Assembly (NCBI GenBank): GCA_039908535.1
Contig: JAMOAW010000075.1
Location: 1-54,502, forward strand
Length of the DNA: 54,502 nt
Reading direction: 5' to 3'
From: JAMOAW01 sp039908535
Lineage (GTDB): Bacteria > Pseudomonadota > Magnetococcia > Magnetococcales > JADFZT01
The first letter of the stretch is position 1, and every line of letters starts with the position of its first letter. The notes under the pieces were generated by a model, which saw nothing but the letters and a program-made list of their open reading frames with translations, ran no database searches and was not told the DNA's origin. Both the position numbers and the translations under genes were made by a program. This document shows positions 42,211 to 51,279 of the stretch, one piece after another.

Positions 42211-43687
42211 CGGCCTCCATCTTGGCTTTATGCAGCATCTCCTCGCTCTTTTTGCGTTCGGTAATGTCCATGGCCATAGAGATAATAATCTCTTCGCCAT
42301 CCTTTTGATTGCCCAGGGGGCGAGAGCGTACAAACCAAACCCGTTCTTCGTTTTCTGGTAAGAGTAGGGTGAGTTCCCCCTCTTTAAAAGGGTGGTTCTC
42401 TTCAAAAGGGAGGCCTAAAAGGCGCATGGCGGAGAGTTGGGCATTCGGAGATACCGCCTTTTTTACCCACTCAGAAAGGGTGGAAAAACTCTCCTTGGGT
42501 TGACCCGATAGCTCGCACCAGTACCAGTTGACTAAAATAATGTTGTGATTGGATTGGTGAATCAGAATGGGAATCGGGGCGTGAAGAACGGTGCGACGCA
42601 AATGTTCTTCACTCTCTCTATAGGCACTGCTCATCTGAATGGCCAAATTTATGGCCCGTTCTCGACCGGATATGAGTATCCAAACGGCCAAGGATAAGGC
42701 CCCAGTAAGGGTAAATCCCCCCGCTGGAATCATGATTAAAATTCCTTGTTCTTTATGCAGTCCGAGAAAAAGGGCGGTGGGAGAGTACCGTAGGCTCCAA
42801 TTTCCCCCTTCGACTTCGGCGCGGGCGGTGACTGTGAGGTTGTCTGTTGCAATTTGGGTGGTTTGGTGAGGCATCTCACTATCGTAGATACGCGCTACCG
42901 GTTGGATGGCCGGACCGTCAAATACTTCCACACGAATCTCGGGGTTAACCCCTTGGAGAACATCTTGAAAAAGAGGTCGAACTTCATAAATCGCCAATAC
43001 CAAGCCCGTAAAAGCGGCGCGTCGCTCAGCGACTGTTGTTAAGGGGGTACCAGGGCGGTAGACCGGCCAAAAATGGAGTTGCAGGCGGGCAATGCGGTCG
43101 GAAATTTGCCAAGGAAAAGACAAAGAGAGGACGGGATGACCGGTATCACGGGCTTGTTGGGCGGCTAATCGGCGTTTTTTTTCCGTGCCAAGGTCAAAAC
43201 CAAGAGGAAATGGAGATGCTAACTCTTTGTTGTTATTTTGAAAAGTAACAACAAAATATTCATCCCGCACTTCTGGAGTGGCAATGGTCACACCGTTGTC
43301 CTGTTCAAAACGATCACGGTCTGATTGGCTTACTTGGCGGACAAAGGCCAGTTGCAATATGCCCGGAAAACGGCTGTCGGGATCCAAGGCGTGGATAAAA
43401 CGTTCCCATTGATTTTCAGAAACCGACTCGGAAGTGTTAAAAAGTCCTTGAATGGCGCGTGGGACACTTTCATGAGAGGCTAAACGTTTGTTAGCTACCT
43501 CCTGATTTTTTTCAACGCTGGTGATAAAACGCAGCTGAGCAAAGGAGGTTTGAATATCGGTGGCATGATGCCAATATAGAATCGTAAAAAGGGTGCCTAT
43601 AAATAAAATAAACCACGGCAACTGGCGTAACCAAAATGCTGGTCGTTGGTCGGATTTGAGGAGTTCGTTCGAGGGCGTGAATAACAT
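42203..43687 (-). CDS. CHASE-PAS sensor, N-terminal fragment of a hybrid kinase
   Basis: 494 codons. One membrane helix (about 24-43) precedes an extracytoplasmic CHASE domain (about 75-280, with SRFPGILQLAFVRQV and FPWQISDRIARLQLHFWPVY), then a second helix (about 325-350) and a PAS domain with PAC (about 365-480, ending AMDITERKKSEEML). CHASE domains sense small diffusible ligands. The frame stops right after KAKMEAEA, where ANRAKSEFLANMSH would be expected. A deletion of about 40 bp that is not a multiple of three would account for it. It may still be made as a membrane sensor without kinase activity. Confidence 0.8.
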   Translation of the reverse strand: MLFTPSNELLKSDQRPAFWLRQLPWFILFIGTLFTILYWHHATDIQTSFAQLRFITSVEKNQEVANKRLASHESVPRAIQGLFNTSESVSENQWERFIHALDPDSRFPGILQLAFVRQVSQSDRDRFEQDNGVTIATPEVRDEYFVVTFQNNNKELASPFPLGFDLGTEKKRRLAAQQARDTGHPVLSLSFPWQISDRIARLQLHFWPVYRPGTPLTTVAERRAAFTGLVLAIYEVRPLFQDVLQGVNPEIRVEVFDGPAIQPVARIYDSEMPHQTTQIATDNLTVTARAEVEGGNWSLRYSPTALFLGLHKEQGILIMIPAGGFTLTGALSLAVWILISGRERAINLAIQMSSAYRESEEHLRRTVLHAPIPILIHQSNHNIILVNWYWCELSGQPKESFSTLSEWVKKAVSPNAQLSAMRLLGLPFEENHPFKEGELTLLLPENEERVWFVRSRPLGNQKDGEEIIISMAMDITERKKSEEMLHKAKMEAEA

Positions 43688-43973
43688 TATAAGATATCTT
43701 TGGACTAAAAGTGACTAGAATTAAAGAGAGAAAGAAAAAAACTTCGATAATGGTGACCTTGTTTTCTTTTTCCACATTATGAACAATTTTTATAGTTAAG
43801 TCACCCTTTGACTTGATGTTCAAGCGTTGATCGCATGGCATGCTTATTTTTTTTCTATTTTTGACTGCTGTTTTTCTTCCACTTCCATGTTTTTGCAATG
43901 AAACTTTATTCTTTACCGATTGATGTAATCCAGTTCAAAAATCGGGAAAATTTTTTTCATTATGGAGGTGGCA

Positions 43974-44675
43974 ATGGATATTCCATCAACAGGAATGCAT
44001 CAAAAAATCGATGCGTTGAATGTGGTCCAGATTGTTAATTGGCTGCGAGAAAATCCACAATGGCAGTTTTATGGAGCCATCGGCGGGGGAGAAATGGGTC
44101 TAAATAAAGATTGGCGTCCTTCGGCTCTATTGATTGGTGGCTATGATCGGACCACCGGGGTGTTGGATGTGGTGGAGGCCGATATTCGTGCCAGACCTTT
44201 GAATCGATTCATAGATGACCTCATTGCCAGTCAGTTTCGTTATGAATGTCTCTTATGGGTTGTCGAGATGTCTGGATATCGGCAAATTGCCATGAATGGT
44301 TTAACTTTGGAGTCGGCCCGTTTTGGGCTGCGCATTCCGCTGCGAGGGGTTAAACTGAGCCGGGAAGCCCCTGCCCAACGGGTGGCAGCATTGTGGCCAT
44401 CCTTGAATGATGGGTTAATTCGACTCCATAAAAGCCAGACAGTTTTAACCAGAAATTTGGTCAAATTTGGTAAATTTGGCTATCGAATGGATGCCCCATT
44501 GGCTCTGGAGATGCTCTGGCGTGCCATCCAAGGGCGTGGCATCGAACGGAGCGGAAACCCGTCCAATTTTATGCCAACAGTGACTGAAAATATAGAAAAA
44601 GTTCTCTCTTGGAAAGAGCGAACCATCACCAACGTGGCCCATGTAATGGGAAGAAATAGACTCTCTTTGGTATGA
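43974..44675 (+). CDS. Orphan protein resembling the nuclease domain of phage terminase large subunits
   Basis: 233 residues from the ATG with GGAGG five bases upstream. The order of elements resembles an RNase-H-like terminase nuclease: a strand with GAIGGGEMGLNKDWRPSALLI where GxDxAxGGxxxD is usual, LLWVVEMSGYRQIAMNGL like the E-x-N-G-x-Q strand, REAPAQRVAALWPSLNDGLI like KxxRIxxLxPxxxxGxI, and DAPLALEMLW like the DDxPDALExA end. The first acidic residue appears missing. There is no ATPase part and no phage genes nearby. It may be a phage relic or a domesticated nuclease-like protein; the assignment is pattern-based inference. Confidence 0.5.
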   Translation: MDIPSTGMHQKIDALNVVQIVNWLRENPQWQFYGAIGGGEMGLNKDWRPSALLIGGYDRTTGVLDVVEADIRARPLNRFIDDLIASQFRYECLLWVVEMSGYRQIAMNGLTLESARFGLRIPLRGVKLSREAPAQRVAALWPSLNDGLIRLHKSQTVLTRNLVKFGKFGYRMDAPLALEMLWRAIQGRGIERSGNPSNFMPTVTENIEKVLSWKERTITNVAHVMGRNRLSLV

Positions 44676-44784
44676 AATATTATTTTTCGTAAGGTGTTTT
44701 TGCGATTTTTGGATTTTATCTTGCATAGGTTGTGATCTTGGGTTTTGACTTTATGTGATCCTTTATGTTCCAACGGTGAATTAT

Positions 44785-46497
44785 ATGATGAAGCGTTTTT
44801 CTTTTATTGTATTAGCGATAATTTGTTTAACAGGTGTGGGGCTCTTTGTGCAGGCCGATGAGTCATCATTAGATGCGACACTTGATATATCCTCATCCCA
44901 GCAGAAATTGGGGCAGACCAATCTAAAGGGGGCATGGGAGGCGTTGCAGAAGGTCAAACAGACGTTTGGTCCAACGCATTTAAATATAGTGGAGCCCACT
45001 TTGGTGGTGGCGGATCTCTATTTAGCCTTGCAACGCTACGATGATGCCTTACCTTTGTTGGAACAGGCGTTGACCATTCGGAAAAAAGCTTTGGGGAAGG
45101 ATCATCCTGCGGTTGCGGAGATTTTGACTCGGTTGACCCGGGTCTATTTTAATCGGGGAGATTATGCCAAGGTGGAGGCGTTGTTGCGACAGGCCTTGGA
45201 TTCGTTGCGCAGTTCCTTGGGAGAAACCCATCTAAAAACCGCTCAAGCCAAAGTCAATTTGGCCCGTCTCTATTCGGTGACAGCGGGAGGGAGTGCCAAG
45301 GCGGTTCCTCTTTTGCAAGATGCCATTCCTCTTTTGGAGAAGGGCTTGTGGCCAGATCATCCCGCAGTGGCGGAGGCCATGGCCATGCTTGGACGGCTCT
45401 ATTTGATCCTCGACCAATTGGATGAGGCTGACTCCTTGATCGTAAAAGCCTTGGCCATTCGGGACAAAAATTTGGGTACGGAGCATCCCCAAGTGGCGGA
45501 ATCATTGCGTGATCTGGGGCGTTTACGGGGGGTGCGCGGTGATTTGTCTGGAGCCGAAACTGCCCTCCAAAGGGCTTTGGAGATTCGGGTTAAGAACTCG
45601 GGACCTATGGATGAGCGGGTCTTAGAAGTTTATAACGATTTGGTTTTTGTGCATATTTTAGCAAAAGATTATAAAAAATCAGAAGATTATTTGAATAAAA
45701 TGCGTGTTTTGGCTGAAAAAAAATATGGCAAAGAGCATCTCAAGGTGGCGGAGATATTGATGGGAATTGGGGGGATTTATTGGGCCCAAGAGCAAAAAAA
45801 TGCCGGAGATGTCTATTTTCAACAAGCGCGCGAAGTCGCTGAAAAGGTGTTTAAAGAGGATCCTTTAGGGTTGGCCAATTGGCTCAATAATTTGGCAATT
45901 GTCAATCATCAACAGGGAGAATATGCCAACGCAAAAATTTTATTTGAACAGGCCTTGGCGATCATTGAAAAAAAATTTGGTTCTAAAGATCCGCAGGTCA
46001 TAGCTATTCGTCGGCATTTAGCGGCATTGGAACAAAAAAAATCTCCTGGGAATCCTGCCCTTCAGGAGAATTTAGGCGTTTCTCTTAACAAGAAAGAGCT
46101 TTCCACTCCTGTTATCGATAAAACTGAGAAAAAAATAAAAAAAGAGAATAAAATTTCCGTTGGGCAACCGATGCCATCAGAAAAATCAGCCGAAAAAATA
46201 GCTGGGGATGAAACTCTCAACACGCTCTCTTCTGAAACGAAATCAAATGAAGGAACGCGACAAGGTTATTTTTTGCCAATGGCCTGTTATGCCGCAGAGG
46301 GATATGCCTTGGAGATGGAGAGACGAGTTGCTTCTTTATCTATTCCGGTTTATCGAAAAAAATTGCAAGTGCGAGACCAAGAACTTATTTGTGTCTATGC
46401 AGGACCCCTTGTGGATATGGATTCGGCTCAAAATGTTGTGCAATTGCTTCGGATGCATTTGGGTATTCAAAATCTTGTGGTGCGTTCGTATAAATGA
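44785..46497 (+). CDS. Secreted TPR protein with C-terminal SPOR-like domain
   Basis: 570 residues from the first ATG of an ATGATG pair, where a signal peptide begins (MMKRFSFIVLAIICLTGVGLF, cleaved near QADE); an upstream GTG would bury it. At least seven tetratricopeptide repeats of the kinesin-light-chain/TPR_12 kind (about 50-420) recur every 42 residues or so, with motifs such as DALPLLEQALTIRKKALGKDHP. A Lys-rich linker leads to a SPOR-like domain (about 495-570, YFLPMACYAAEGYALEMERR and VYAGPLVDMDSAQNVVQLL). A periplasmic scaffold near septal peptidoglycan is the likely role. It is the second SPOR protein in the window. Confidence 0.82.
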   Translation: MMKRFSFIVLAIICLTGVGLFVQADESSLDATLDISSSQQKLGQTNLKGAWEALQKVKQTFGPTHLNIVEPTLVVADLYLALQRYDDALPLLEQALTIRKKALGKDHPAVAEILTRLTRVYFNRGDYAKVEALLRQALDSLRSSLGETHLKTAQAKVNLARLYSVTAGGSAKAVPLLQDAIPLLEKGLWPDHPAVAEAMAMLGRLYLILDQLDEADSLIVKALAIRDKNLGTEHPQVAESLRDLGRLRGVRGDLSGAETALQRALEIRVKNSGPMDERVLEVYNDLVFVHILAKDYKKSEDYLNKMRVLAEKKYGKEHLKVAEILMGIGGIYWAQEQKNAGDVYFQQAREVAEKVFKEDPLGLANWLNNLAIVNHQQGEYANAKILFEQALAIIEKKFGSKDPQVIAIRRHLAALEQKKSPGNPALQENLGVSLNKKELSTPVIDKTEKKIKKENKISVGQPMPSEKSAEKIAGDETLNTLSSETKSNEGTRQGYFLPMACYAAEGYALEMERRVASLSIPVYRKKLQVRDQELICVYAGPLVDMDSAQNVVQLLRMHLGIQNLVVRSYK

Positions 46498-46510
46498 AAA
46501 TAAAAATGGA

Positions 46511-47236
46511 TTAACACCCTCGGCATTGGAGTGGATCACACGCTTCTAAAGCGGCACGTAGGGCTTGAACATCATGGATTTCAATGACTTTGTTGTGGAC
46601 GGATAAAAGTCCTTTTCGGTTGAGGCTACGCAAAATACGTGAGAGAGATTCGGGTTGCACCGATAGATGCGAGGCTAAAACCTGTTTGGGAATTTCTAAT
46701 TCTATGCGACTTTTGGCATCGGCATTGTCGGGCAGTTTTTCTAATAAATAACCAATAAGACGTCCTGAGGCATCTTGAAGGCAAAGGGTTTTGATGTCGG
46801 AGACCAGGGTTTGTAATCTTTTGCTAAAAATTCCTAAGAGTTTAAATGCGGTTTCTGGAGAGGAACGCATTTGATCCATAAATATTTTATTGTCAAAAAG
46901 ATAGATGCGGCTGGTTTTAAGAGCTTCGGCGGTCACTGGATAGGTTTTGCTGTCCAAAAACATGAGAGGGGTCGCAAAAACTTCACCAGGATGAATAATA
47001 CGCACAATTTTCTCTTCTCCTTTGGCGGAAAGGCGATAGAGTTTCATGATCCCACGGTCTAATAGATAAAACGCGTGCGCTGCATCACCTTCATGAAACA
47101 GTGTCTCCTTTTTTTGTAGCTCTATCAAATGCATCCCTTTTTTAACCTGATGCTTTTGTTCTTCCGAGAGGGCAGAAAATAGCAGAGCCTTTCGAAAGGG
47201 GAGCGTGTGGAAAAGATCGATTTGGTTGCTTTTCAT
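46511..47236 (-). CDS. Crp/Fnr-family transcriptional regulator
   Basis: A 241-residue regulator. The cyclic-nucleotide-binding-type domain (about 20-145) has LFHEGDAAHAFYLLDRGIMKLYRLSAKGEEKIVRIIHPGEVF, a dimerisation helix, and a winged helix (about 180-230) with PKQVLASHLSVQPESLSRILRSL. It has no N-terminal FNR-type cysteine cluster. The C-terminus ends in a Cys motif, CDPLQCRGC, which could bind metal or sense redox state. This form resembles DNR/ArcR-like regulators of low oxygen or nitrogen oxides. It is convergent with the TPR gene. Confidence 0.9.
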   Translation of the reverse strand: MKSNQIDLFHTLPFRKALLFSALSEEQKHQVKKGMHLIELQKKETLFHEGDAAHAFYLLDRGIMKLYRLSAKGEEKIVRIIHPGEVFATPLMFLDSKTYPVTAEALKTSRIYLFDNKIFMDQMRSSPETAFKLLGIFSKRLQTLVSDIKTLCLQDASGRLIGYLLEKLPDNADAKSRIELEIPKQVLASHLSVQPESLSRILRSLNRKGLLSVHNKVIEIHDVQALRAALEACDPLQCRGC

Positions 47237-47343
47237 TGTTTAAAAATACTTTCCAAAAGTGAAATATTTGTGATAATTGTACTTAAAAATTTTGTTTTTT
47301 CACATATAAACAGCCTATTTATAGTATAAAAAAGAGAAATAAA

Positions 47344-47357
47344 TTAACATAAATCAA
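47344..47357. promoter_or_regulatory. Possible Crp/Fnr half-conserved box
   Basis: TTAAC-ATAA-ATCAA in the leader region of the Crp/Fnr gene. One half-site matches the FNR consensus (TTGAT-N4-ATCAA) exactly and the other at three of five bases. The position, about 110 bp upstream of the regulator gene, would fit autoregulation or control of the mini-ORF. Confidence 0.3.
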
Positions 47358-47427
47358 TTTTTTTTAAATTGTAACGTGATTAAGGCCGTTTTTGCAATGG
47401 TTATGAAAAATTTATTGGAGGGTTTTT

Positions 47428-47457
47428 ATGGTTGATGGTCGCGAAATGTTTGCTTAG
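47428..47457 (+). pseudogene. Nine-codon ORF with a strong ribosome-binding site
   Basis: GGAGGG lies at the right distance from an ATG, but the frame (MVDGREMFA) ends after nine codons, and a family B element starts 9 bp later. It may be a leader peptide or the 5' stub of a gene removed when the repeat arrived. Confidence 0.3.
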
Positions 47458-47465
47458 GGCGATTT

Positions 47466-47620
47466 ATGTATCGGAAAAATAAAAATCAAGACCTTGGGGG
47501 GCGGAGAATCGCCCCCCAATTCCCCCCACTCTTTCTTTTTAAGTTTTAAAAAAAGAAAGAGTGGGGGGATTCATCCCCAGGGTTTTGATTTTAATTTTTT
47601 GCCCACAGGGCATCATGTTC
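47466..47620 (-). repeat. Family B hairpin repeat, complete copy in reverse orientation
   Basis: A 155-bp copy with ATGTATCGG at its left end and GGGCATCATGTTC at its right end, i.e. inverted relative to the copies at 17.8 and 54.1 kb. Both stem-loops and the A/T spacer are present. It lies between divergent genes (the Crp/Fnr gene and xseA), unlike most copies. From 47621 to 47833 I see no gene. Confidence 0.87.
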
Positions 47621-47833
47621 TAACTGGGGGGGATAGATATAAACGTGCATTAAGCCACCTATCATCAAGCAATGATCCTGATGATATGAACGTCGTCGGT
47701 CAAAATGGTTTGATTTTGTGATTTTTTTCTGAGAGATCAAACTTGCGCGAGCTAGATAGACGATTTCTCCAAAAATTTTTCTCAAATTTCGTTATCACTT
47801 GCGAGACGGCGTTGAACCTGGAATCATACAGAG

Positions 47834-49186
47834 ATGGACGAAAAAGAGACTTCCCCTTGGAATCGATGGTTCAGTGTCACCGAACTGAGTGAGCAAATCC
47901 GTCAATTATTGGAGGATGGGTTTGCCTATGTTCGGGTGCGAGGGGAGGTATCTGCCCCACAAAAGCCCCCTTCGGGTCATCTTTATTTTAATTTGATCGA
48001 TTCTGGATCTCGATTGAAGGCGGTGATTTGGCAGACCACAGTGCGGCGGTTGGCGGTGGTGCCAAGAGATGGGGATGCGGTCTTGGTGACGGGACGCATT
48101 ACGTTATATGCACCTCGTGGGGAGTACCAACTGATTGTCGATGGCATTAAGCTCGACGGGGCGGGGTTGGAGCGGGAGCGGATGTTGCAACTTTATGCCA
48201 AACTCCAGGCCGAAGGGTTGTTTGACTCCAAACGCAAGCGTCCATTGCCTTTTTTGCCGGATTGCATTGGTGTCGTCACCTCGGCAACTGGGGCGGCTAT
48301 TCATGATATTGTGCGGGTTTTGGAGCAACGTTTTTCTGGTTTTCATCTGCTTTTGGCTCCCGCTTTGGTGCAGGGAACTCAGGCCGCTGCCCAGATTGTG
48401 CAGGCTTTGGAGCGTTTAAATCGCGATGGCCGGGCGCAGGTGATTATTTGTGGCCGTGGCGGCGGTTCTGCAGAGGATTTGGCCGCTTTTAATACCGAAG
48501 AGGTGGTGCGAGCCATTGTCAACTCGGCCATTCCGGTGGTGAGTGCGGTGGGTCATGAGGTGGATCAGACTTTAGCGGATTTGGTCGCCGATTTACGTGC
48601 GCCTACCCCTTCGGCGGCGGCGCAATATATATTGCCAGTGCGTTTAGAGCTTCTTAATCGATTGTTTGCGATAGATCAACGCCTGACTCATGGGGTGAAT
48701 CAGGGGGTGGGGCGTGCGCGTGGGCAGTTGACGGCCTTGCAAAATCGTTTGGTGCACCCCAGGCGGCACCTGGAGCAAATGCGGTTACGTTGTGATGATT
48801 TGACCGAGCGGTTGACGTGCGCCTGCCAACGTTTGGTGCAAAAACACCATGAGGCACGGCGTGGGTTGACCGATCGATTGGTATTATTTGCCAAAGGGTC
48901 GCGTTTTATGGCGCATCATCTGCTATTAAAAACCGTTTCCAAAAGATTGCGCATGGCGATACGATTTGCTTTTGCCCCGCATCGAGAAAGGGTCACCCAT
49001 TTAACCACTCGTTTAGAAAGCGCGTCGCCGCGTGCTGTTTTACAACGTGGATATGCCATTATTCGCGACAAAGAGAATCATATCCTTGCGGATGTCAAGG
49101 GGGTAAAATTGGGAGAATCCATTCATGTTACGTTGGCGCGCGGTGTTTTGTGGGCCACGGTAACGCAGACAAAAGAGGATGTATGA
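47834..49186 (+). CDS. xseA: Exodeoxyribonuclease VII large subunit
   Basis: A 450-residue XseA, the catalytic subunit of exonuclease VII, which cuts single-stranded DNA to oligonucleotides. The N-terminal OB domain (about 10-105) has VRGEVSAPQKPPSGHLYFNL. The catalytic domain shows VVTSATGAAIHDI, IICGRGGGSAEDLAAFN and SAVGHEVDQTLADLVADLRAPTPSAAA, all family hallmarks. A coiled-coil helical region and the C-terminal VLQRGYAII segment follow. Its TGA overlaps the ATG of the M23 peptidase gene by 4 bp, and the small-subunit gene xseB follows that gene. Confidence 0.96.
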   Translation: MDEKETSPWNRWFSVTELSEQIRQLLEDGFAYVRVRGEVSAPQKPPSGHLYFNLIDSGSRLKAVIWQTTVRRLAVVPRDGDAVLVTGRITLYAPRGEYQLIVDGIKLDGAGLERERMLQLYAKLQAEGLFDSKRKRPLPFLPDCIGVVTSATGAAIHDIVRVLEQRFSGFHLLLAPALVQGTQAAAQIVQALERLNRDGRAQVIICGRGGGSAEDLAAFNTEEVVRAIVNSAIPVVSAVGHEVDQTLADLVADLRAPTPSAAAQYILPVRLELLNRLFAIDQRLTHGVNQGVGRARGQLTALQNRLVHPRRHLEQMRLRCDDLTERLTCACQRLVQKHHEARRGLTDRLVLFAKGSRFMAHHLLLKTVSKRLRMAIRFAFAPHRERVTHLTTRLESASPRAVLQRGYAIIRDKENHILADVKGVKLGESIHVTLARGVLWATVTQTKEDV

Positions 49187-50049
49187 GCAGCTTTAAAAAA
49201 TTTGTTTGGCGTATGTATTTGTTTTTTATAATTGTGGGTTGTCTTTTTTCTTCGCAGGCCCAAGGAACGGCTTTGCAACTTTCTGGCTCTTTGCAGCCTG
49301 GAAAGGCCGTTTTATTGCAATTGATCGATTTTCCAGTTGGATCTAAATTGAGTGGCTCTTTGGGGGGAGAAGCGTTTCCCATCACCCCAGAAGGGGCGGC
49401 TTTGTTGGCGTTGGATATGGAGGTTGCGCCAGGAGAGAAAACCCTTCAGGTGCGCATTCAACCTCCGAAGGGGAAGGAGATCATCTTGACGCAAAAGATC
49501 AAGGTCGCTAAAAGAGTCTATCAAGAGGAGCATCTTACCTTACCGGAAAAAAAGGTTCAGTTGGTCAAAGAAGATTCGAGTCGGGCCGAAAGGGAGACTC
49601 AAGCGATCAAAGAGAGTTATAAACGTCGGGGTGGGCAGGTGGGGTATGTGAGTTTATTTCAACAACCTGTGGCAGGGCGATTTTCAGGGATTTTTGGCAG
49701 TAGAAGAATTTTAAATGGCAAACCGCGTGCGCCTCATAATGGGGTGGATATCGCGGCCCCTAAAGGAACTCCGGTAAAAAATATTGCTCCTGGTCAGGTG
49801 GCGTTGGTGGGAAATAACTATTTTTTTACCGGTAATACCCTCATACTGGATCATGGGGATGGGGTGATCTCCCTGTATGCCCATTTGGACAGCATTGTTG
49901 TTGCCGAGGGGGCGTGGATTCCTAAAAATACGACTATCGGTTTTGTCGGTATGACAGGTCGTGCCACGGGACCACATTTGCATTGGGGAGTGCTTGTGCG
50001 CGGTAACAGGGTGGATCCCATGCTTTTACCGGGGATTGTGCAAGAATAA
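49183..50049 (+). CDS. M23-family (LytM-type) metallopeptidase
   Basis: A 288-residue secreted peptidase starting at the ATG that overlaps the xseA stop. A signal/anchor helix (about 5-27) ends near SSQAQG. A beta-rich region follows and the LytM domain fills about 180-285. Zinc ligands are visible in HNGVDIAAPKGT (His and Asp) and in GPHLHWGV (second His of HLH), with YAHLDS and GMTGRATG also conserved. It should cleave peptide cross-links in peptidoglycan. Being wedged between the two exonuclease VII subunit genes is probably just shared transcription. Confidence 0.92.
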   Translation: MSSFKKFVWRMYLFFIIVGCLFSSQAQGTALQLSGSLQPGKAVLLQLIDFPVGSKLSGSLGGEAFPITPEGAALLALDMEVAPGEKTLQVRIQPPKGKEIILTQKIKVAKRVYQEEHLTLPEKKVQLVKEDSSRAERETQAIKESYKRRGGQVGYVSLFQQPVAGRFSGIFGSRRILNGKPRAPHNGVDIAAPKGTPVKNIAPGQVALVGNNYFFTGNTLILDHGDGVISLYAHLDSIVVAEGAWIPKNTTIGFVGMTGRATGPHLHWGVLVRGNRVDPMLLPGIVQE

Positions 50050-50171
50050 TTTTTTGCACGATGAGGGGTTGATTGTTGTATACTATCTATTTAAGGTTGC
50101 CGATTGCGATATCTTTTGGACACAATGGCGGGATACCCGGCACACAATGGGCTATGGAATTAAATTAAAAA

Positions 50172-50384
50172 ATGAAAACACTCAATTTTGAGCAATCGCT
50201 TAACCGTCTGGAGGAGTTAGTCCAACAGTTGGAAAGGGGAGAACTTACTTTGGAAGAGGGATTGGTGGCTTTTGAGGAGGGGATAAAACTTTCGCGTCAG
50301 TGCCAGCAGCGTTTGGAAACCGCTGAAAAGCGGATTGAGACTCTACTGGAAAATGGTTCTTCAATCGACACTCAAATGTTTTGA
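50172..50384 (+). CDS. xseB: Exodeoxyribonuclease VII small subunit
   Basis: A 70-residue XseB, the accessory subunit that assembles around XseA. The family pattern FEQSLNRLEELVQQLERGELTLEEGL followed by FEEGIKLSRQCQQRLETAEKRI is complete. It follows the M23 gene after a 122-bp gap with no obvious ribosome-binding site. It is 6 bp from ispA. Confidence 0.95.
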   Translation: MKTLNFEQSLNRLEELVQQLERGELTLEEGLVAFEEGIKLSRQCQQRLETAEKRIETLLENGSSIDTQMF

Positions 50385-50390
50385 TAGACA

Positions 50391-51275
50391 GTGGATCTGA
50401 CCCTTTATCTTCATGAACGACGTACCTGGATTGAATCGGCTTTAGAGAATTTGGTTTCTACTGCGGATCAACCCTCTTTGCGACTAAACGCCGCGATTCG
50501 GCATAGCTTATTGGGGGCGGGGAAGCGTTTGCGACCGATTTTGGTCTTGGCCTCCGCCGAGGCGGTGGGTGGGGATAGTCAACGGGTGATGCCGTTTGCC
50601 TGCGCCATGGAGTGCATCCATACCTATTCATTGATTCATGATGATTTGCCGGCCATGGATAACGACGATTTACGGCGTGGGCGACCCACCTGTCATAAGG
50701 CCTTTGATGAAGCGAGTGCCATTTTGGCCGGGGATGGGTTGCTTACGTTGGCTTTTGAGGTTGCGGCTACGCCAGTTGCGGGGATATCCGCCGAGGTGAT
50801 TTTAGCAACACTCGTGCAGTTGGCCAAGGATGCGGGCATTTCTGGTATGGTTGGAGGGCAGATGTTGGACCTGCAAGCCGAAAATCGTTCGATCTCTGTG
50901 GAGGAATTACGCCATATTCATCGGCACAAAACCGGTGCATTGATTCGTTGTTCTTGTCTGGCCGGGGCCCGTTTGGGGGGCGGGGATGCCGAACAAGTAA
51001 AACTTTTGCAACACTATGGGGAGAGCATGGGCTTGGCGTTTCAGATTATGGATGATATTTTGGATGAAATAGGGGATAGCCAAGTGATGGGTAAAAATCA
51101 AGGTTCTGATCGTGCCCGAGCCAAAGCGACCTATCCTCAACTGATGGGGATTGATCAAGCCCGTCAACAGGCCATGCAGTTGGTATCTCAATCGGTGGAC
51201 CTTTTAGAACCTTTTTCTAGTGCTGCGGACCCTTTGCGTGCGCTGGCCCGTTTCATTCTAACCAGAACCCATTAA
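50391..51275 (+). CDS. ispA: Polyprenyl diphosphate synthase (farnesyl diphosphate synthase type)
   Basis: A 294-residue trans-prenyltransferase from a GTG six bases after xseB. It condenses IPP with DMAPP and GPP. The first Asp-rich motif HDDLPAMDNDDLRRGRPT is of the short-chain bacterial type, and the second is MDDILDEIGD. GKRLRPILVLA near residue 45 and GGQMLDLQAE are also typical. It is followed after 4 bp by dxs, so precursor and product genes of isoprenoid synthesis are co-expressed. Confidence 0.94.
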   Translation: MDLTLYLHERRTWIESALENLVSTADQPSLRLNAAIRHSLLGAGKRLRPILVLASAEAVGGDSQRVMPFACAMECIHTYSLIHDDLPAMDNDDLRRGRPTCHKAFDEASAILAGDGLLTLAFEVAATPVAGISAEVILATLVQLAKDAGISGMVGGQMLDLQAENRSISVEELRHIHRHKTGALIRCSCLAGARLGGGDAEQVKLLQHYGESMGLAFQIMDDILDEIGDSQVMGKNQGSDRARAKATYPQLMGIDQARQQAMQLVSQSVDLLEPFSSAADPLRALARFILTRTH

Positions 51276-51279
51276 AACC

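Noticed and set aside
43512..43898. Minus-strand 128-codon ORF at the start of the CHASE kinase gene
   Set aside because: It mostly overlaps the CHASE coding region in another frame, has no domain and a poor start.
49150..49182. Earlier start for the M23 peptidase
   Set aside because: It would place a polar stretch before the signal peptide; the ATG overlapping the xseA stop is a better start.
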